Shown in pieces: positions 23,919 through 31,169 of a DNA stretch of 46,182 bases. Source of the DNA: a virus. Under the pieces are notes generated by a model. That model did no database searches. It saw nothing but the letters and a program-made list of their open reading frames with translations, and was not told where the DNA came from. Positions within the stretch are counted from its first letter, which is position 1; each line of letters starts with the position of its first letter. The position numbers and the translations under genes are program-made. The DNA lies in the IMG/VR virus record IMGVR_UViG_3300044999_000018, positions 1 through 46,182 of that record; one strand, given 5' to 3'.

Positions 23919-24190
23919 GGCGCACCGACCGCAGGCATGCGCTCACGAATCACCGACAGCAGGTGTTCACGCACCCCGAGGTAGTCGTACACGCTGTCGT
24001 GCTTCTCGCCGGTCAAGGCCTCGGTCAGGGCGAGCACGCACTGTTCCGCAGCCTTCAGGCGGTCGGTCACGTCCCGGTTGTGCGCCGGCACCAGGTCGGG
24101 ATGAACCGATTGCGCCGGCCGCGTGTTATCGCGGATCTCGGTGAGCAGTTCGACGACCCGGCCGACCTGCCAGTCCATGCCGCCGCTCAT
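23915..24190 (-). CDS. hypothetical helical protein, 91 aa
   Basis: ATG at 24190 overlapping the small terminase stop. Helical with WQVGRVVELLTEIRDNTR at the start and LKAAEQCVLALTEALTGEKHDSVYDYLGVREHL later. No recognised family. Belongs to the packaging block by position. Confidence 0.68.
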   Translation of the reverse strand: MSGGMDWQVGRVVELLTEIRDNTRPAQSVHPDLVPAHNRDVTDRLKAAEQCVLALTEALTGEKHDSVYDYLGVREHLLSVIRERMPAVGAP

Positions 24191-24687
24191 ACGACGTCAC
24201 CCGGCTCGATCCCGGCGACCTCATAGCGCAACACCGACACCTCGGACTCGACCTTCGTGGCCGCGTCCGCGCCGATCATCTTCGACAACCGAGCCTGCGC
24301 CGCGATGATCGTCCGACCCGCGTCGAGCTTGGGTGCGTGATCCAACACCGGGACCTCGTCGCCCGTGTCCGGATCCGTCAACGTCACCACGCGGCCGTTC
24401 GAGTGGGCGATGTGATCCGCAGCCATCACCGCGGATGCGACCCGCATGACCTCGTCGAGCTGGTCGGCCATCTCCGCGCGCCGGGACGACACCTCACGGT
24501 CGATGACCGCGTCCATCGCTTCCCAATAGATCTGGTGTGCCCGCTGGCGGGACACGCCGAGTTCGGTGCCGATCTGCTCGAACGTCCGGCCGGCCCGGTA
24601 CCGCCTGACCACGCGTGCACGCCGCACGGCTGGCTCGTCGCCATCGTCAAGGGGGCTTGTGTCAAGGGTGTGGCTGTTGTCGGGCAT
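24187..24687 (-). CDS. terminase small subunit-like protein with HTH
   Basis: 166 aa from the ATG at 24687 (AAGGG 8 nt upstream); GTG codons at 24693 and 24696 are alternatives. Residues ~20-50 hold a helix-turn-helix (YRAGRTFEQIGTELGVSRQRAHQIYWEAM) of the sigma-region-4/small terminase type. The rest is helical and acidic, with AKLDAG-like helix repeats. First gene of the late operon and close upstream of the large terminase, so it probably recognises the packaging site. Confidence 0.75.
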   Translation of the reverse strand: MPDNSHTLDTSPLDDGDEPAVRRARVVRRYRAGRTFEQIGTELGVSRQRAHQIYWEAMDAVIDREVSSRRAEMADQLDEVMRVASAVMAADHIAHSNGRVVTLTDPDTGDEVPVLDHAPKLDAGRTIIAAQARLSKMIGADAATKVESEVSVLRYEVAGIEPGDVV

Positions 24688-24735
24688 GGCCACCACCCTT
24701 CAGCCGTTAACCCCGTGGTTAGGGGTGTTAGCCGC

Positions 24736-24765
24736 AGGATAGATGACTATCTGTTCATATGTCGA
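24736..24765 (-). promoter_or_regulatory. possible late-operon promoter
   Basis: Reading leftwards, TCGACA (24765-24760), an 18-nt spacer, then TATCCT (24741-24736). A start near 24730 would leave about 40 nt before the small terminase ATG. The leader holds ACCCC/GGGGT arms and GTTAAC repeats that could be a protein-binding site. Inferred from boxes only. Confidence 0.4.
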
Positions 24766-24806
24766 GGTGGTCATGTGTTGGGCGTGTCACGACGGATTGT
24801 GGGTGG

Positions 24807-24911
24807 TGGTGGCGCGACCCGGATTCGAACCGGGAACCTTGGATCTCAGGGGACTTGGCCGCGCGCTGGCCGCTACCCCACACCGTGCTCTATCCGTTGA
24901 GCTACCGCACC
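24807..24911 (-). tRNA. tRNA-like gene with oversized anticodon region
   Basis: Minus-strand fold: acceptor GGTGCGG pairs with TCGCGCC (7 bp, two wobble pairs), then TA, D-arm GCTC-AACGGATA-GAGC, T-arm CCCGG-TTCGAAT-CCGGG, and an encoded 3' ACCA. Between the D-arm and T-arm lie 51 nt where about 22 are normal. They contain a nested hairpin (GGGG...GGCC-loop-GGCC...CCCC), and no clean 5-bp anticodon stem with a 7-nt T33 loop was found, so the isotype is undetermined. It could be a defective tRNA, one carrying an insertion, or a tRNA mimic. Confidence 0.6.
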
Positions 24912-25015
24912 GTTGTGACTGACAGTTATACGTTACTGACTAGTTCGGGTCTCAGCCCGCGAATCCGGGGCCTTCCGGGCTGATTGCCGCCTCACCTGGT
25001 CACTGAGCGTTGATG
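24912..25015 (-). promoter_or_regulatory. intergenic control region: tRNA promoter box and hairpin
   Basis: A -10-like TATAAC (24930-24925, minus) sits about 14 nt before the tRNA 5' end; no convincing -35 box was seen. Further upstream, arms CAGCCCG (24953-24959) and CGGGCTG (24976-24982) form a 7-bp hairpin just after the stop of the gene at 25016. It probably ends the early leftward operon before the late region. Confidence 0.5.
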
Positions 25016-25681
25016 TCACCTGGTGACGTGGTGGATGTAGGAGCGGCCATCAGCGTCAACAAGTTCCACGCCGACGCACTCGGGGCGATGGATCGGCCGC
25101 ACGTACAGCACCAGGTCAGGGTCGGTGGTCGTGTAGACGACATGGCAGTTGTTCGCCGTGCCGCGCCACTCCCACCCCGGGAATGCTTCGCGGCGTCCAG
25201 CCTGCGGGTATCCCGGGTGCCAGGGTGGGTTCTGGTCGGTGACATCCCACGAGCCGTCGGGGAACGTTCGCCGTTGCGCACGTTCCGTGTCGGATCTGAT
25301 CGCCTGATCCCAGATCGTCTCCAACGCGACGGGATCGGCCGCCAGTTCGGTCCACTGAGACAGCGGCATGATCCACGAGAACTTGTCGCCCATTGGGAAC
25401 CGCTCGATCACACGGCACTTCGGCGTCGCCTCGAATCCCGAAGTGTCGTGCTGCACAGCTAGGCGGCGACCGCAGGGCAGTCGGTAACCGGTGGCCACGT
25501 CGGCGTACGAATTGCTGACGGCAGTGTCCGGGCCGAGTGGTTCGCCGTGTTGCCGACGCCACGCGTCCGCGCAGGTTTCGCCGCAGTAGTCCGCGGACGG
25601 CCCATCCGGCCGCAGGGCTGCCCCGCAGGAGCCGCAGGAGGGTGCGGTGACCTCGTCAATCAACTCGATGATGTCCGTCAC
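25016..25681 (-). CDS. conserved phage protein with N-terminal zinc finger
   Basis: 221 aa, GTG at 25681. Residues 16-45: CGSCGAALRPDG, then YCGETCADAWRRQH, a treble-clef-like C-x2-C...C-x3-C motif seen at the start of many actinophage proteins. Middle: YRLPCGRRLAVQHDTS, RVIERFPMGDKFSWIM. End: NCHVVYTTTDPDLVLYVRPIHRPECVGVEL. Last gene of its leftward chain. Function unknown. Confidence 0.75.
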   Translation of the reverse strand: MTDIIELIDEVTAPSCGSCGAALRPDGPSADYCGETCADAWRRQHGEPLGPDTAVSNSYADVATGYRLPCGRRLAVQHDTSGFEATPKCRVIERFPMGDKFSWIMPLSQWTELAADPVALETIWDQAIRSDTERAQRRTFPDGSWDVTDQNPPWHPGYPQAGRREAFPGWEWRGTANNCHVVYTTTDPDLVLYVRPIHRPECVGVELVDADGRSYIHHVTR

Positions 25682-25902
25682 GACGGGTCCGGGGGTAGCG
25701 TCATGCCCTCGTAGTGCCGCAGGTCAGCGTCCGGGTTGTTCCACAGCTCCCGGTGCGCAGCGGTGGCAGCGTCGAAGATGCGCGGGTGGGCGTCCACGGC
25801 GATCTCGCAGCCACCCGAGCTGACGGTGGCGACACAAACACCGAGGTCGTTGAACCAGGAGATCCGTTTGCCGCCCTTGATCTGTTCGATCTTCAGTTTC
25901 AT
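25678..25902 (-). CDS. hypothetical, 74 aa
   Basis: ATG at 25902, overlapping the upstream stop. Begins MKLKIEQIKGGKRISWFNDLGVCVATV and looks like a small beta-sheet fold, followed by FDAATAAHRELWNNP. Unrecognised. Confidence 0.68.
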   Translation of the reverse strand: MKLKIEQIKGGKRISWFNDLGVCVATVSSGGCEIAVDAHPRIFDAATAAHRELWNNPDADLRHYEGMTLPPDPS

Positions 25903-26072
25903 GTTGGGCTCTCTGTCCACTCGAACTGCATGTCTGCCGGGAGGACGCCGCTGGCGTGCAGCCGGTCGGTGATCTCGCGGGCAAGTCGCGGCATCTTCCA
26001 GGCCAGCCACGCCCGGTACTCGTCCTCGGTGATGAACGGCGGCCGAGGTGGCTCCGCGTCACTCGCACTCAT
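25899..26072 (-). CDS. hypothetical, 57 aa
   Basis: ATG at 26072, 14-nt overlap with the gene upstream; the longer upstream frame is shadow. Sequence ITEDEYRAWLAWKMPRLAREITDRLHASGVLP is one or two amphipathic helices. Unknown. Confidence 0.62.
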   Translation of the reverse strand: MSASDAEPPRPPFITEDEYRAWLAWKMPRLAREITDRLHASGVLPADMQFEWTESPT

Positions 26073-26442
26073 CGTCAACCACCTCGACCAGGTCGTACGC
26101 CTTGGCGCGCGTTTCCAACACGAACTCAGCGAACGTGAGCGCTTCCGCCCCGTACAGGCTGTCATCCATCCCGGCCACCGTGACGGTGACCAGCTCACGA
26201 TCGGCCGCGCACCGGATCAGGGTGGCGTGCGGATCCTGACGGGCGATGTGGACGGCCGTCGCCGCAGTGACCGCGCCGCCCCCGCTGTCACCGATAGCGA
26301 CGATGCAATCGTCCGGTACCTGCGTGTCGGTGTAGACCTCGTAGTGGTTACGGACTGTCCAGTTGCCTTGAACGGCAGCCTGCGCGATCTTCTCGGTCTC
26401 TTCGATAGCCGCCAGGAGGCGAGCGGCCAAATCGTCGGTCAC
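26059..26442 (-). CDS. DUF6221-like protein
   Basis: 127 aa, GTG at 26442. Helical start MTDDLAARLLAAIEETEKIAQAA, then VHIARQDPHATLIRCAADRELV, the diagnostic H-I-A-R-x-D-P...R motif of DUF6221 proteins common in Streptomyces and its phages. Function of the family unknown. Confidence 0.75.
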   Translation of the reverse strand: MTDDLAARLLAAIEETEKIAQAAVQGNWTVRNHYEVYTDTQVPDDCIVAIGDSGGGAVTAATAVHIARQDPHATLIRCAADRELVTVTVAGMDDSLYGAEALTFAEFVLETRAKAYDLVEVVDDECE

Positions 26443-26705
26443 GATGGCTCCCCATGGGCATCGAGGATGACGTTGACCGTCCGATCCAGTTCGTCGGTGT
26501 TCAGGTCCCGCGCCGGCATCGGGACGCCGTGCGCCAGCCAGTAGATGATCCGCTCCGCCAGCCGTTCGGCTTCCCGGTCGCCGAGACCGCAGAGCTTCGA
26601 CTCGGCCTTGACGATGCCGGCGAGCACATCAACCTGCTTGCGGAGGGCTGCGAGGGCCGCACCCTGCTCGTCGGGGGTCTTCCCGAGCGGCACGCCGCCG
26701 GTCAC
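26439..26705 (-). CDS. hypothetical helical protein, 88 aa
   Basis: GTG at 26705 overlapping the upstream stop. Helical, with AALAALRKQVDVLAGIVKAESKLCGLGDREAERLAERIIYWL in the core. No family recognised. Confidence 0.65.
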   Translation of the reverse strand: MTGGVPLGKTPDEQGAALAALRKQVDVLAGIVKAESKLCGLGDREAERLAERIIYWLAHGVPMPARDLNTDELDRTVNVILDAHGEPS

Positions 26706-27037
26706 GACTCGGTCCCGACGACTTCGAGATGACCGGCCGCCGCAGCCGCTTCGATCTCGTTCGCCGTCAACACGGCCAGCTCCGCCGGGGGCCGCGAGTG
26801 GTAGCTGACCGTCCGGTCGGCGTGCACGTGGTACTCGCTGCCCAACTCGGTCCGGTACCGCTGGGCCACGGGAGCGCGCGGCGGTGGCTTCTTCGTCCAG
26901 TCACCTTCGGTGATGTCCATCAGCTTTTGGCCCAGCCCCGGATACCCGTCGTTGATCAAATCGGCCACGTACTTGCGGAACTGGGTGGCCTGGATCATCA
27001 CGTACCCGGCCGGAGGCTGCGGGGATTCGTCCGTCAT
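26702..27037 (-). CDS. hypothetical, 111 aa
   Basis: ATG at 27037. YVMIQATQFRKYVADLINDGYPGLGQKLMDI then a beta stretch RYRTELGSEYHVHADRTVSYHS. Overlaps both neighbours. Unrecognised. Confidence 0.66.
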   Translation of the reverse strand: MTDESPQPPAGYVMIQATQFRKYVADLINDGYPGLGQKLMDITEGDWTKKPPPRAPVAQRYRTELGSEYHVHADRTVSYHSRPPAELAVLTANEIEAAAAAGHLEVVGTES

Positions 27038-27258
27038 GGTCGCTCCATCTTGGGTTCAGTGACGTCGATGGTGATCACCCACCGATCGGACAGCGGCTCC
27101 GTCATGCGCTCACCCAAGACAGTGAAGACCGGCTGGATGATGCGGGTGAACTCGACCTTGTGCGCGCCGCCGGCCGCGACGATGTCCGCCATGTCGCGCA
27201 GGAACTGCGCACCGGCACGATCGACCGCCTGCCCCACGTCGTTTGCACGCTGCGTCAT
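27034..27258 (-). CDS. hypothetical, 74 aa
   Basis: ATG at 27258 overlapping the ribbon-helix-helix gene's stop. MTQRANDVGQAVDRAGAQFLRDMADIV is a helix, then VFTVLGERMTEPLSDRWVITIDVTEP. The second gene of the leftward unit starting at 27596. Unknown. Confidence 0.62.
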   Translation of the reverse strand: MTQRANDVGQAVDRAGAQFLRDMADIVAAGGAHKVEFTRIIQPVFTVLGERMTEPLSDRWVITIDVTEPKMERP

Positions 27259-27596
27259 GTCTCGGTCCTCTCGGAAGCTTTCTGCGCCCGCTGGACGATC
27301 CACTGCGGCCACGGCATTTCCGGGTGCGCCAACACGTACGACGACTTGATCCGTTCTCCCGCCACCAACCCGAAGTCGCGGGCGTTGAGCTTCTCGCCGT
27401 TGTCGTCCCGGATGAGCATGTGCGTGTCTCGCCAGTCCGGAAGTGCCTCCGGGGTCTCCTCGCGGATGCGGGCGAGGATCAGTTGTCGGGCCAGGTCTGC
27501 GGCAGTCTGTCCAGCGTTGTAGGCGATGGCCTGGAATTGGCGTAGTTCGTGCTCGTCGAGCCGCACTGTGATCTTGGGTCGACCGGCTGTCGGCAT
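27255..27596 (-). CDS. putative ribbon-helix-helix DNA-binding regulator
   Basis: 113 aa, ATG at 27596. Begins with GRPKITVRLDEHELRQFQAIAYNAGQTAADLARQLIL: a short beta strand (KITVRL) and two helices, as in CopG/Arc-type RHH proteins. The C-terminal ~60 residues (DWRDTHMLIRDDNGEKLNARDFG...) are of unknown fold. The -10 box TAGGAT ends 6 nt before the ATG, so the transcript is probably leaderless. It faces a rightward gene across a palindrome-rich region and is the natural candidate to bind it. Confidence 0.7.
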   Translation of the reverse strand: MPTAGRPKITVRLDEHELRQFQAIAYNAGQTAADLARQLILARIREETPEALPDWRDTHMLIRDDNGEKLNARDFGLVAGERIKSSYVLAHPEMPWPQWIVQRAQKASERTET

Positions 27597-27672
27597 GTCA
27601 CAATCCTAGCACGGTGGGTCCCATTGTGAATCAATGGTTGCGGGTGGGACCCACCTCGGTTAGTATTCAGGT
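27597..27672. promoter_or_regulatory. divergent leaderless promoters with nested palindromes (operator)
   Basis: Rightward: TTGCGG (27638-27643), 17 nt, TAGTAT (27661-27666), ATG 6 nt later. Leftward: TTCACA (minus, 27630-27625), 16 nt, TAGGAT (27608-27603), ATG 6 nt later. Between and over them lie an 11-bp inverted repeat GGTGGGTCCCA (27613-27623)/TGGGACCCACC (27645-27655) and an inner CCATTG (27621-27626)/CAATGG (27632-27637). A protein bound to either repeat would cover both promoters. Confidence 0.72.
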
Positions 27673-28113
27673 ATGACGAACGCAGCGCAGGCCACCAGCC
27701 CCACCACCCACTGCCACCGCTGCGGCCGCCAGCTCACCGACCCCAAGCGCATCGCCGCCGGCTACGGCCGCACCTGCGCCGCCAAGATCGCCGAAGCCGC
27801 CCAAGCAGCCGCCCTCACCGAGACGGCCGCGCAGATGGCCAAGGCCACCGAACTGGTCACTGACGGTGGCATCGTCCGCATCACCCGCACCGTCTACCTC
27901 GCCACCAGCTCGGACGGCTCGGTGCGGTACGAGGTCAACCCCGCCGCCGGTATCCACGGCACCTGCACCTGCCGCGCCGGCCAATACGGACGCCGCTGCT
28001 ACCACATCCTGGCCGCCGAACTGCTGACGGCTCGTCCGGCCGTGGTGACTGTCGCTCCGGTCGCACTGGCCCGCCCGGCTGACCCGTTCGCCGCCTTCGC
28101 CGACGCCGCGTGA
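27673..28113 (+). CDS. SWIM zinc-finger protein with N-terminal Cys knuckle
   Basis: 146 aa, one of the few rightward genes here. Residues 14-36: CHRCGRQLTDPKRIAAGYGRTC (C-x2-C...GxGxxC, DUF6011-like). Residues ~97-112: CTCRAGQYGRRCYH, a SWIM motif (CxC...CxH). SWIM domains bind DNA or protein and coordinate zinc. Probably leaderless from TAGTAT. Divergent from the RHH gene and convergent with the gene at 28122, 8 nt away. Confidence 0.82.
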   Translation: MTNAAQATSPTTHCHRCGRQLTDPKRIAAGYGRTCAAKIAEAAQAAALTETAAQMAKATELVTDGGIVRITRTVYLATSSDGSVRYEVNPAAGIHGTCTCRAGQYGRRCYHILAAELLTARPAVVTVAPVALARPADPFAAFADAA

Positions 28114-28121
28114 GCACCCGC

Positions 28122-28538
28122 TCACGGCGAGGGTTTCCAGCATTCCGGGCCGCACTCGCCGGTGCCGTCATCGGTGTAGTGCGGCAGGCCAAACAGGTCC
28201 ACCTTCTCGTCCAGATCGGACAGCCCGACCGTGCCGACAGCTTCGAGCAGCCACCGGCCCTTCTCGGTGATCCACGAGCCGCCGACGCTGCCGCCGTGCT
28301 CCAGCAGCTCGACCTCGGCCAGCACGCCGAGCACGAAACCATAGGCGCGACCGAGGATGCCCTCCACCTGCTTCCACCGGCCGTCCTCGTAGAACGGGGC
28401 CAGCGACAGGAGTTCATGGATGAGCTCCCACGTCTCCTGTGGGCTGCCGCAGCCGCACTGGTGCAACTCCGTATAGAACACCTGGTTCAGGTGTTGCAGG
28501 GTGTCCTCGTGCGGCAGCATGTCGTCGTAGAGGGTCAT
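28122..28538 (-). CDS. conserved phage hypothetical, 138 aa
   Basis: ATG at 28538 overlapping the upstream stop. Helical, with HQCGCGSPQETWELIHELLSLAPFYEDG and later GGSWITEKGRWLLEAVGT. Final GECGPECW may bind metal together with the CGCG motif. Unrecognised. Confidence 0.7.
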   Translation of the reverse strand: MTLYDDMLPHEDTLQHLNQVFYTELHQCGCGSPQETWELIHELLSLAPFYEDGRWKQVEGILGRAYGFVLGVLAEVELLEHGGSVGGSWITEKGRWLLEAVGTVGLSDLDEKVDLFGLPHYTDDGTGECGPECWKPSP

Positions 28539-28912
28539 GGCTGCTCCAGGATCGTGCGGGCGAAAGCCAGGGCAGCGTCGTATGCCTCACGCACCGCGTA
28601 GAGCGACACCTGGGCCTCGACCCGATGGGCGGCCGGGATGTAGGACTCCAGGATCAGCGCGAGCGGCTTGGCCACGGCCGGGGACATGGTGCCGACCCAG
28701 GTCGCGTCGTTGCGGCCCTGGTCGGAGTCCTCAGTCTCGATGCAGCCCGATGGTCCGAGCACGGTCCAGCCGAACTCGCCGATGCCGCCCTGCCGCCATG
28801 GTCCGGGCGTCGCATGGCTCGCCAGACCTCGCAGTACAGCCGCTGCTGCCCGGAGGGTCTCGCTGGGAGACTGGCCAGCCAGTTCATGGACTTGCGTAAC
28901 GTCGTCAGGCAT
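28535..28912 (-). CDS. conserved phage hypothetical, 125 aa
   Basis: ATG at 28912, overlapping the upstream stop by ATGCCTGA. Pattern SPSETLRAAAAVLRGLASHATPGPWRQGG, then GRNDATWVGTMSPAVAKPLALILESY. Proteins with this ATPGPW...ATWVGTMSP layout are common in actinophages and of unknown role. Confidence 0.72.
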   Translation of the reverse strand: MPDDVTQVHELAGQSPSETLRAAAAVLRGLASHATPGPWRQGGIGEFGWTVLGPSGCIETEDSDQGRNDATWVGTMSPAVAKPLALILESYIPAAHRVEAQVSLYAVREAYDAALAFARTILEQP

Positions 28913-29096
28913 CGACGGTCACCTCCGGGTGGTAGCGGAGTGCCCAGCCGCAGCGTGGACACCACGGGTCGTTACCCAGGCCCATCCACTCCTGGCACGG
29001 AGTGCGGTCAGGACGACACGGGATGCAGTTCACGTTGCTGCACCCGACGCCACAGTCCACGCCCCACTCCGGGTCGTCGGGGATCGGATCAGGCAT
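28905..29096 (-). CDS. small Cys-rich protein, 63 aa
   Basis: ATG at 29096 inside ATGCCTGA, where the TGA would end the upstream gene in its shifted frame. The next junction downstream (28912/28905) has the identical 8-nt overlap. Nine cysteines: DCGVGCSNVNCIPC, TPCQEW and WCPRCGWAL, likely one or two zinc sites. The frame is also open upstream to 29570, so a single 221-aa product is an alternative reading. Confidence 0.6.
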   Translation of the reverse strand: MPDPIPDDPEWGVDCGVGCSNVNCIPCRPDRTPCQEWMGLGNDPWCPRCGWALRYHPEVTVDA

Positions 29097-29570
29097 CGCT
29101 TCCACCCGCCTCGCTGGTGTCGCTGTCCACCGACAGGCCGTAGCCGACCTCAGCAAAGGCGGGACGGCATAGCTCGGGCGGTATCCGGCAGCGGTGTTCC
29201 AGCCAGCCCAGCCAGCCCAGCCCTCCACGTGCGGCGTGGACTCCGCCCACGACGCCACGATCACGACCGGGGTCGCCCACAGCGGATCCAGCGAGGGCCG
29301 CAGGTGACCCACGCCGCACGAGCACATCAGCGACGGGCGGATCCACTCCCACTGCTCCCGGGTCAGCTTGACCGGCCCGACAGGGCGCCACTCGGGAAGC
29401 GACCGGTAGGCGTCCACCACGTCGTCGTAGCTGAGACCCGGGGCACCGATCGCCACGAGGTCGTCCGCGATGGCCGACTCCTCCTCGACGGCGCGGGTCG
29501 GCTGGCGACGCTTCGCGTAGTGCCAGGGCAGCAGTCTGGCCCACTTCGAAAGCATCCCTCGCGGTCTCAT
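29089..29570 (-). CDS. hypothetical, appears frameshifted near 29157
   Basis: ATG at 29570. To about 29160 the first frame gives a sensible protein (ESAIADDLVAIGAPGLSYDDVVDAYRSL, LTREQWEWIRPSLMCSCG, GYRPSYAVP). After that the -1 frame is better (FAEVGYGLSVDSDTSEAGGSDA, GC at 17 of 20 third positions by my count against 13 of 19) and ends at 29089 with an overlap onto the next ATG. The site reads CCG CCT TTG on the minus strand, close to but not an exact slippery heptamer. Either an indel or programmed slippage. Confidence 0.5.
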
Positions 29571-30019
29571 CGCTGTCCCTCCGGTCGTGGGGTGGCCGAG
29601 AGTCCGACCATCGCGCGCAATCGGGCCACCGTGGCGTCGTCCAACGGCTTCGGCCGGCGCCCGTGCGACGACGCGTCACGGGCCGCGTCGCCCAAAGCGA
29701 ATGCCGCACAGAGCTGGCCACAGAACCGGCGTCGTCGCCACGCTGCCCGACTGATGTGGTAGACGGGCCGCCGGTAGGTCTTGCCGCACCGCTCGCACAC
29801 CCGGTCCGGGAAGTCCGCCGCCGGCGGCAGTGGCCGGCGACGACGAGCCCGGTCGCAGACCCGGCACAGTCGGCGCACCGAGCCGTACCGGCGGTGGATG
29901 ATGCGGACGTTCGCCGGGTCGGTGATGTCGTGGTCTCGGGGACACCGGCCGTTGGCCCACAGGCGTGGCAGCGGGTCGATCACTCGCGTGGGGTCCGCTT
30001 CGGACAGGTGGCGGGTCAC
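29567..30019 (-). CDS. zinc-binding hypothetical, HNH-like layout
   Basis: 150 aa, GTG at 30019. CPRDHDITDPANVRIIHRRYG then CRVCDRARRRR, CERCGKTYRR and FCGQLCA: three Cys pairs, basic linkers. The CPxxHDI...CRxC...CxxC order is like small phage zinc proteins sometimes annotated as HNH relatives, but no His-His-Asn core is present. Ends with a helix LDDATVARLRAMVGL. Probably nucleic-acid binding. Confidence 0.68.
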   Translation of the reverse strand: MTRHLSEADPTRVIDPLPRLWANGRCPRDHDITDPANVRIIHRRYGSVRRLCRVCDRARRRRPLPPAADFPDRVCERCGKTYRRPVYHISRAAWRRRRFCGQLCAAFALGDAARDASSHGRRPKPLDDATVARLRAMVGLSATPRPEGQR

Positions 30020-30171
30020 GGCCGGGCCTCGTGGTCGTCGCCGAAATCGACCGGACCGATGACGACCTCGCTGGCCAAGACGCCGTGCTCGTCGGCGAGC
30101 CGCTGAGCCATGTCACCGAGGATGCGACCCAGCAGCGGCCGGGCGGTGGATGCGATGTCGCTACGGCACAT
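30016..30171 (-). CDS. hypothetical, 51 aa
   Basis: Start set at ATG 30171 because GGAG lies 6 nt upstream; ATG 30183 has poorer spacing. Overlaps the upstream gene by 11 nt. Helix RPLLGRILGDMAQRLADEHGV, then VVIGPVDFGDDHE. Unrecognised. Confidence 0.55.
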   Translation of the reverse strand: MCRSDIASTARPLLGRILGDMAQRLADEHGVLASEVVIGPVDFGDDHEARP

Positions 30172-30634
30172 GGACAGCTCCATCCTCGGCCGCCAGGGCC
30201 CGTCGTCGCGCATCCCAGCCAGCGCACAGCTCCTCCGGTGTCCCATCGGCCCTGTACGGCACGCTGTCCACGACCGGCGGGTCATAGCCGCCCGGCGGGG
30301 CCACATGCTCGGTGCCGGACGGGTGGACCCACTTCTCGACGCGGCGCAAGCCCTGGTGGCAGAAGAACCGGCCCGTCTCGGCGGCCATTTCCAGTTCGGT
30401 CGCGTCGCCCCGGTACATCGGGTCGTCACGCTTCTCCGGGCTGCCGGGGCGGTAGGCGCAGTCCTCGCACATCAGCCGCCGCGTGCTCGGCATGCCGATC
30501 GTGGGCGGTGTTTGGTTGGCGCTGTAGACGGCTTCCCAGCAGGTGCAGGCGTGCGGACCGTAGATGGCTACGCCGTAGCAGCAGACGATGCCGAGGTCGG
30601 GGAAGTCCTCGTGCTCGGGGCGGCAGATGCTCAC
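30161..30634 (-). CDS. conserved Cys-rich phage protein, 157 aa
   Basis: GTG at 30634. Several Cys pairs: VCCYG, CTCWEAV, MCEDCAYRPGSPE, FFCHQG, ELCAGW. CxDCAYRPGSPE recurs in actinophage proteins of unknown function. The pattern suggests a bound metal or Fe-S cluster, not tested. Confidence 0.7.
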   Translation of the reverse strand: MSICRPEHEDFPDLGIVCCYGVAIYGPHACTCWEAVYSANQTPPTIGMPSTRRLMCEDCAYRPGSPEKRDDPMYRGDATELEMAAETGRFFCHQGLRRVEKWVHPSGTEHVAPPGGYDPPVVDSVPYRADGTPEELCAGWDARRRALAAEDGAVHVP

Positions 30635-30996
30635 CGCTGGCCTCCAGTCGTCGGCAGGTCATCGAACGCGCCGAGGGAGCCGAGAGCCGCATGGATGCCC
30701 TGGTTGAACTCGTCGCGCCGCGTGGAGCCACTGACCAGGGTGTTCGCATCCAGCTCCAGCACGTCGTCGATGATCTGCGGGTCGCCGCCGACCAGGACAG
30801 TGACGGTGAGCCGTCGCCGCAGCAGTCCGCGCAGGATGTCCGGCCACCCGACGGTGACCGTGGTGCGCACGAACGGGTCCGATATCGGCTCCTGGAACGT
30901 GATGGTCCGGTCACCGATCCGGCTGGTGACGTGGTAGCGGTCTCCGGTCTCCCGGCTGTCGTAGGTCGGCTGGATGGACTGGCGCTTCTTGCTCAC
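30631..30996 (-). CDS. hypothetical, 121 aa
   Basis: GTG at 30996 (AAGGAG 7 nt upstream, overlapping the preceding TGA). Longer upstream frame is shadow. Begins MSKKRQSIQPTYDSRETGDRYHVTSR, beta-rich centre (DRTITFQEP), then LRGLLRRRLTVTVLVGGDPQIIDDVLELDAN. Unrecognised. Confidence 0.64.
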   Translation of the reverse strand: MSKKRQSIQPTYDSRETGDRYHVTSRIGDRTITFQEPISDPFVRTTVTVGWPDILRGLLRRRLTVTVLVGGDPQIIDDVLELDANTLVSGSTRRDEFNQGIHAALGSLGAFDDLPTTGGQR

Positions 30997-31169
30997 CGCT
31001 GGTCTCCTTCGCTGCTGCTGGTCGGATGCCACAGGCACGACCGTCCATCCGGGATCGGCAGGCCCAGCAGCCAGTGGGCCACCTGCACCCGGAAACAGGT
31101 CGGGCAGGGCGAGGGCTGGTCCAGGGTGCTGGCCAGCGGGACACGGGGCGGACGGGTCGAGGTGGTCAC
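30993..31169 (-). CDS. 58-aa Cys-containing protein
   Basis: Hidden between larger shadow frames but framed exactly by GTG 31169 (overlapping the upstream TGA) and TGA 30995-30993 (overlapping the next GTG). Product contains SPCPTCFRVQVAHWLLGL and SCLWHP, so a C-x2-C...C-x2-H zinc-type pattern. Function unknown. Confidence 0.6.
   Translation of the reverse strand: MTTSTRPPRVPLASTLDQPSPCPTCFRVQVAHWLLGLPIPDGRSCLWHPTSSSEGDQR

Noticed and set aside
24807-24911. Assigning the tRNA as Leu(GAG) or Pro(GGG) from loop-like CTGAGAT or GTGGGGT
   Set aside because: Neither candidate loop is flanked by a pairing 5-bp stem, so an isotype call is not supported.
24807-24911. Phage attachment site overlapping the tRNA
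   Set aside because: No integrase was seen in the window and no host sequence is available to compare; the idea cannot be supported.
29200-29235. Short tandem repeat (CCAGCCCAG units) as a regulatory repeat
   Set aside because: It encodes the GWAGWAGW segment of a protein; simple coding repeat with no sign of regulation.
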